DNA of 5,361 bases from PFJX01 sp037442845 (lineage in GTDB: Bacteria; Pseudomonadota; Gammaproteobacteria; Burkholderiales; Thiobacillaceae). The stretch spans positions 1-5,361 of the forward strand of contig JBBIPL010000123.1 of NCBI GenBank assembly GCA_037442845.1, read 5' to 3'. Each line of letters opens with the position of its first letter. Position 1 is the stretch's first letter. Positions 5,302-5,361 of this stretch are shown here, one piece after another. Position numbers and translations under genes: made by a program. The notes below the pieces were generated by a model. It ran no database searches and was not told the origin of the DNA. It was given only the letters and a program-made list of their open reading frames with translations.

Positions 5302-5361
5302 GTTTCACAGTTCTTTAACAAATCACTTACAGCCTTAAGGTGTGGGCATTGGGCCGAGTGG
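5302..5361 (+). other. Probable rRNA operon leader (partial, runs off the window)
   Basis: After boxA the sequence reads ACAGCC (5330-5335), the self-complementary CCTTAAGG (5333-5340) and GTGTGGGCATT (5340-5350). This order, boxA, ACAGCC, then GTGTGGGC, resembles my recollection of 16S leaders in betaproteobacteria. E. coli rRNA leaders also carry TGTGTGGGCA shortly after boxA. I infer that a 16S rRNA gene begins within a few hundred bases beyond the window. No mature 16S sequence is present, and the block contains no plausible coding region. The alternative, a tRNA-fMet transcript leading into rimP-nusA as in E. coli metY, fits the GTGTGGGC block less well. Confidence 0.7.
5309..5320 (+). 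promoter_or_regulatory. boxA antitermination element
   Basis: AGTTCTTTAACA matches E. coli rRNA boxA (TGCTCTTTAACA) at ten of twelve positions, including the whole CTTTAACA core. As RNA it should be bound by NusB-NusE, which load the rRNA antitermination complex onto RNA polymerase. It starts 8 bases after the CCA end of the tRNA, so the tRNA takes the place where an rRNA leader normally has its boxB-like hairpin. Confidence 0.8.

Noticed and set aside
5342..5361. GGGCCGAGTGG at the right edge as the start of a tRNA-Ser gene
   Set aside because: tRNA-Ser genes do contain GGCCGAGTGG, but the preceding bases do not give the usual acceptor sequence with T8 at the right spacing. The preceding boxA, ACAGCC and GTGTGGGC order explains the stretch better as rRNA leader. 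Sequence beyond the edge would settle it.

Overview
The window is compact, high-GC bacterial chromosome carrying mostly core genes. Protein features (NusB, ThiL, PgpA, PncC, RecA and RecX in a collinear order) and the rRNA-leader sequence at the right end point to a proteobacterium. A betaproteobacterium (Nitrosomonadales/Rhodocyclales-like) fits best; a high-GC gammaproteobacterium is the alternative. This placement rests on recalled family sequences, not on a search.

Left and centre (1-3901, plus strand) hold six closely packed genes: nusB - thiL - pgpA - pncC - recA - recX. Junctions are +12, +13, -10, +44 and -4 nt. The only gap large enough for a promoter is the 44 nt before recA. It holds a possible extended -10 element but no CTGT-N8-ACAG LexA box. 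The group joins transcription antitermination (NusB), thiamine diphosphate synthesis (ThiL), phosphatidylglycerol synthesis (PgpA), NMN deamidation for NAD recycling (PncC), and recombination/SOS (RecA and its modulator RecX).

Right of recX, a convergent minus-strand gene (3923-5107) encodes an iron-type alcohol dehydrogenase. Only 21 nt separate the two stop codons and no clear terminator is visible. Two histidines of the FucO-type active site are replaced (Q203 and A273).

The right end (5108-5361) is divergent from the dehydrogenase. A near-consensus sigma70 promoter (TTGACG, 17 nt, TATAGT) lies just upstream of a complete initiator tRNA-Met gene with encoded CCA. Eight bases past the tRNA begins a boxA antiterminator, followed by sequence resembling a betaproteobacterial rRNA leader, so a 16S rRNA gene probably lies just beyond the window. 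The tRNA-fMet would then be the first gene of an rRNA operon, which is the most unusual arrangement here. NusB, encoded at the other end of the window, is the protein that binds boxA RNA.

I found no mobile element, CRISPR array, phage gene or clearly novel system.
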